In this document: piece after piece, positions 63,660 through 64,000 of the stretch | How positions within the stretch are numbered: the first letter of the stretch is position 1 | Layout of the letters: each line of letters starts with the position of its first letter | From: Candidatus Amarolinea dominans | GTDB lineage: Bacteria > Chloroflexota > Anaerolineae > SSC4 > Amarolineaceae | Direction of reading: 5' to 3' | NCBI GenBank assembly: GCA_016719785.1 | Contig: JADJYJ010000035.1 | Span: forward strand, 62,001 to 126,000 | DNA length: 64,000 bases | Translations under genes and position numbers: made by a program | The notes under the pieces: generated by a model | What the model saw: the letters and a program-made list of their open reading frames with translations, nothing else | Databases searched by the model: none | Told to the model about the DNA's origin: nothing

Positions 63660-64000
63660 CCACCGCACGCCAGGGGCTGGGCGCTCGCGGTGAATTATTG
63701 GCGGCCGCCGAACTGCAACGCCAGGGTTACACGATTCGAGCCACCAACTGGCGCTGCCGTTTTGGCGAAATTGACCTGGTGGGGGAGGATGCCGGCGTCC
63801 TGGCTTTCGTCGAAGTGCGTACCCGGCGCGGCGCCGCCTTCGGCACACCCGAAGAATCGGTCACGCCCGCCAAGCAGGCGCGCCTGGTTGCCACCGCGCA
63901 GACCTATGTCCAAACCACCGGCTGGACCGGCGCCTGGCGCATTGACGTCGTCGCCATTGTGCTCGATCACGCCGGTCACCTGCAGCGCATCACGGTGCTC
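63656..64000 (+). CDS. yraN: YraN/UPF0102 endonuclease-fold protein, 3' end outside the window
   Basis: 115 residues are visible. The family core is clear: GARGELLAAAELQRQGYTI, NWRCRFGEIDLVGED and LAFVEVRTRRG, which supply the G-E, GEIDL and E-V-K/R residues of the restriction-endonuclease-like fold, then RIDVVAI. The gene overlaps rnhB by four bases and runs off the end. Confidence 0.92.
   Translation, partial: MTTARQGLGARGELLAAAELQRQGYTIRATNWRCRFGEIDLVGEDAGVLAFVEVRTRRGAAFGTPEESVTPAKQARLVATAQTYVQTTGWTGAWRIDVVAIVLDHAGHLQRITVL

Overview
The window looks like a chromosomal segment of a high-GC member of the Chloroflexota (Anaerolineae/Caldilineae-like). This is inferred from gene content and style: large secreted proteins with Thr-Pro linkers, DNRLRE and HZS-alpha-like domains, a CHAT-STAND-TPR protein, an sdhCDAB operon, and cdaA-cdaR packed with argF, der and hflX. 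No rRNA or other marker gene is present, so the lineage is a judgement. No CRISPR array or rRNA was seen. One tRNA (Arg, TCT) is present.

Layout. 0-12 kb: the 3' part of a DUF6519-like protein, a translationally coupled PAP2 phosphatase / histidine kinase / response regulator operon (minus), a membrane-fused spermidine-synthase-like protein, a large secreted protein and isocitrate dehydrogenase. 12-15.3 kb: sdhCDAB. 15.4-22.6 kb: an accessory island with a truncated ATPase, a CHAT-STAND-TPR protein with a zinc-ribbon and a three-helix membrane protein downstream, and a tyrosine recombinase preceded by a consensus promoter embedded in a 24-bp perfect inverted repeat. 22.6-31.4 kb (minus): a tight apparent operon of FAH-family hydrolase, argF, cdaA, cdaR, der, M28 peptidase, class I aminotransferase and hflX. 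31.6-33.5 kb: a membrane protein and a diacylglycerol-kinase-family enzyme. 34-43.7 kb: mgtE behind a roughly 430-nt leader, tRNA-Arg, a ROK kinase, three tiny membrane proteins, two LysM proteins, an M20 peptidase, hpt and a GH99-like protein. 43.8-61.6 kb: mostly secreted giants (six-domain DNRLRE protein, subtilase, a heme-motif/heparinase/dockerin fusion, a probable beta-propeller), with an AAA ATPase and a nitrilase-fold pseudoenzyme between them. 61.8-64 kb: a lipoprotein, rplS, rnhB and the start of yraN.

Two features run through the window. First, many conserved genes left of about 18 kb (RR, HK, PAP2, SpeE-like, icd, sdhA, the TPR array) are interrupted by single-base shifts or isolated stop codons, often in homopolymers, whereas the right half is almost clean. 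I read most of these as sequence errors and give full spans. Second, nearly every long intergenic gap holds a short-period tandem repeat or hairpin whose unit differs from gap to gap. Separately, a 17-bp palindrome family has invaded the coding start of the FAH gene in frame.

The best candidate for an undescribed system is the CHAT-STAND-TPR / zinc-ribbon / membrane-protein set at 16.4-20.8 kb. It has an intact Cys-His protease dyad and NTPase motifs, sits beside a recombinase, and resembles a conflict (defence) module with a membrane effector.
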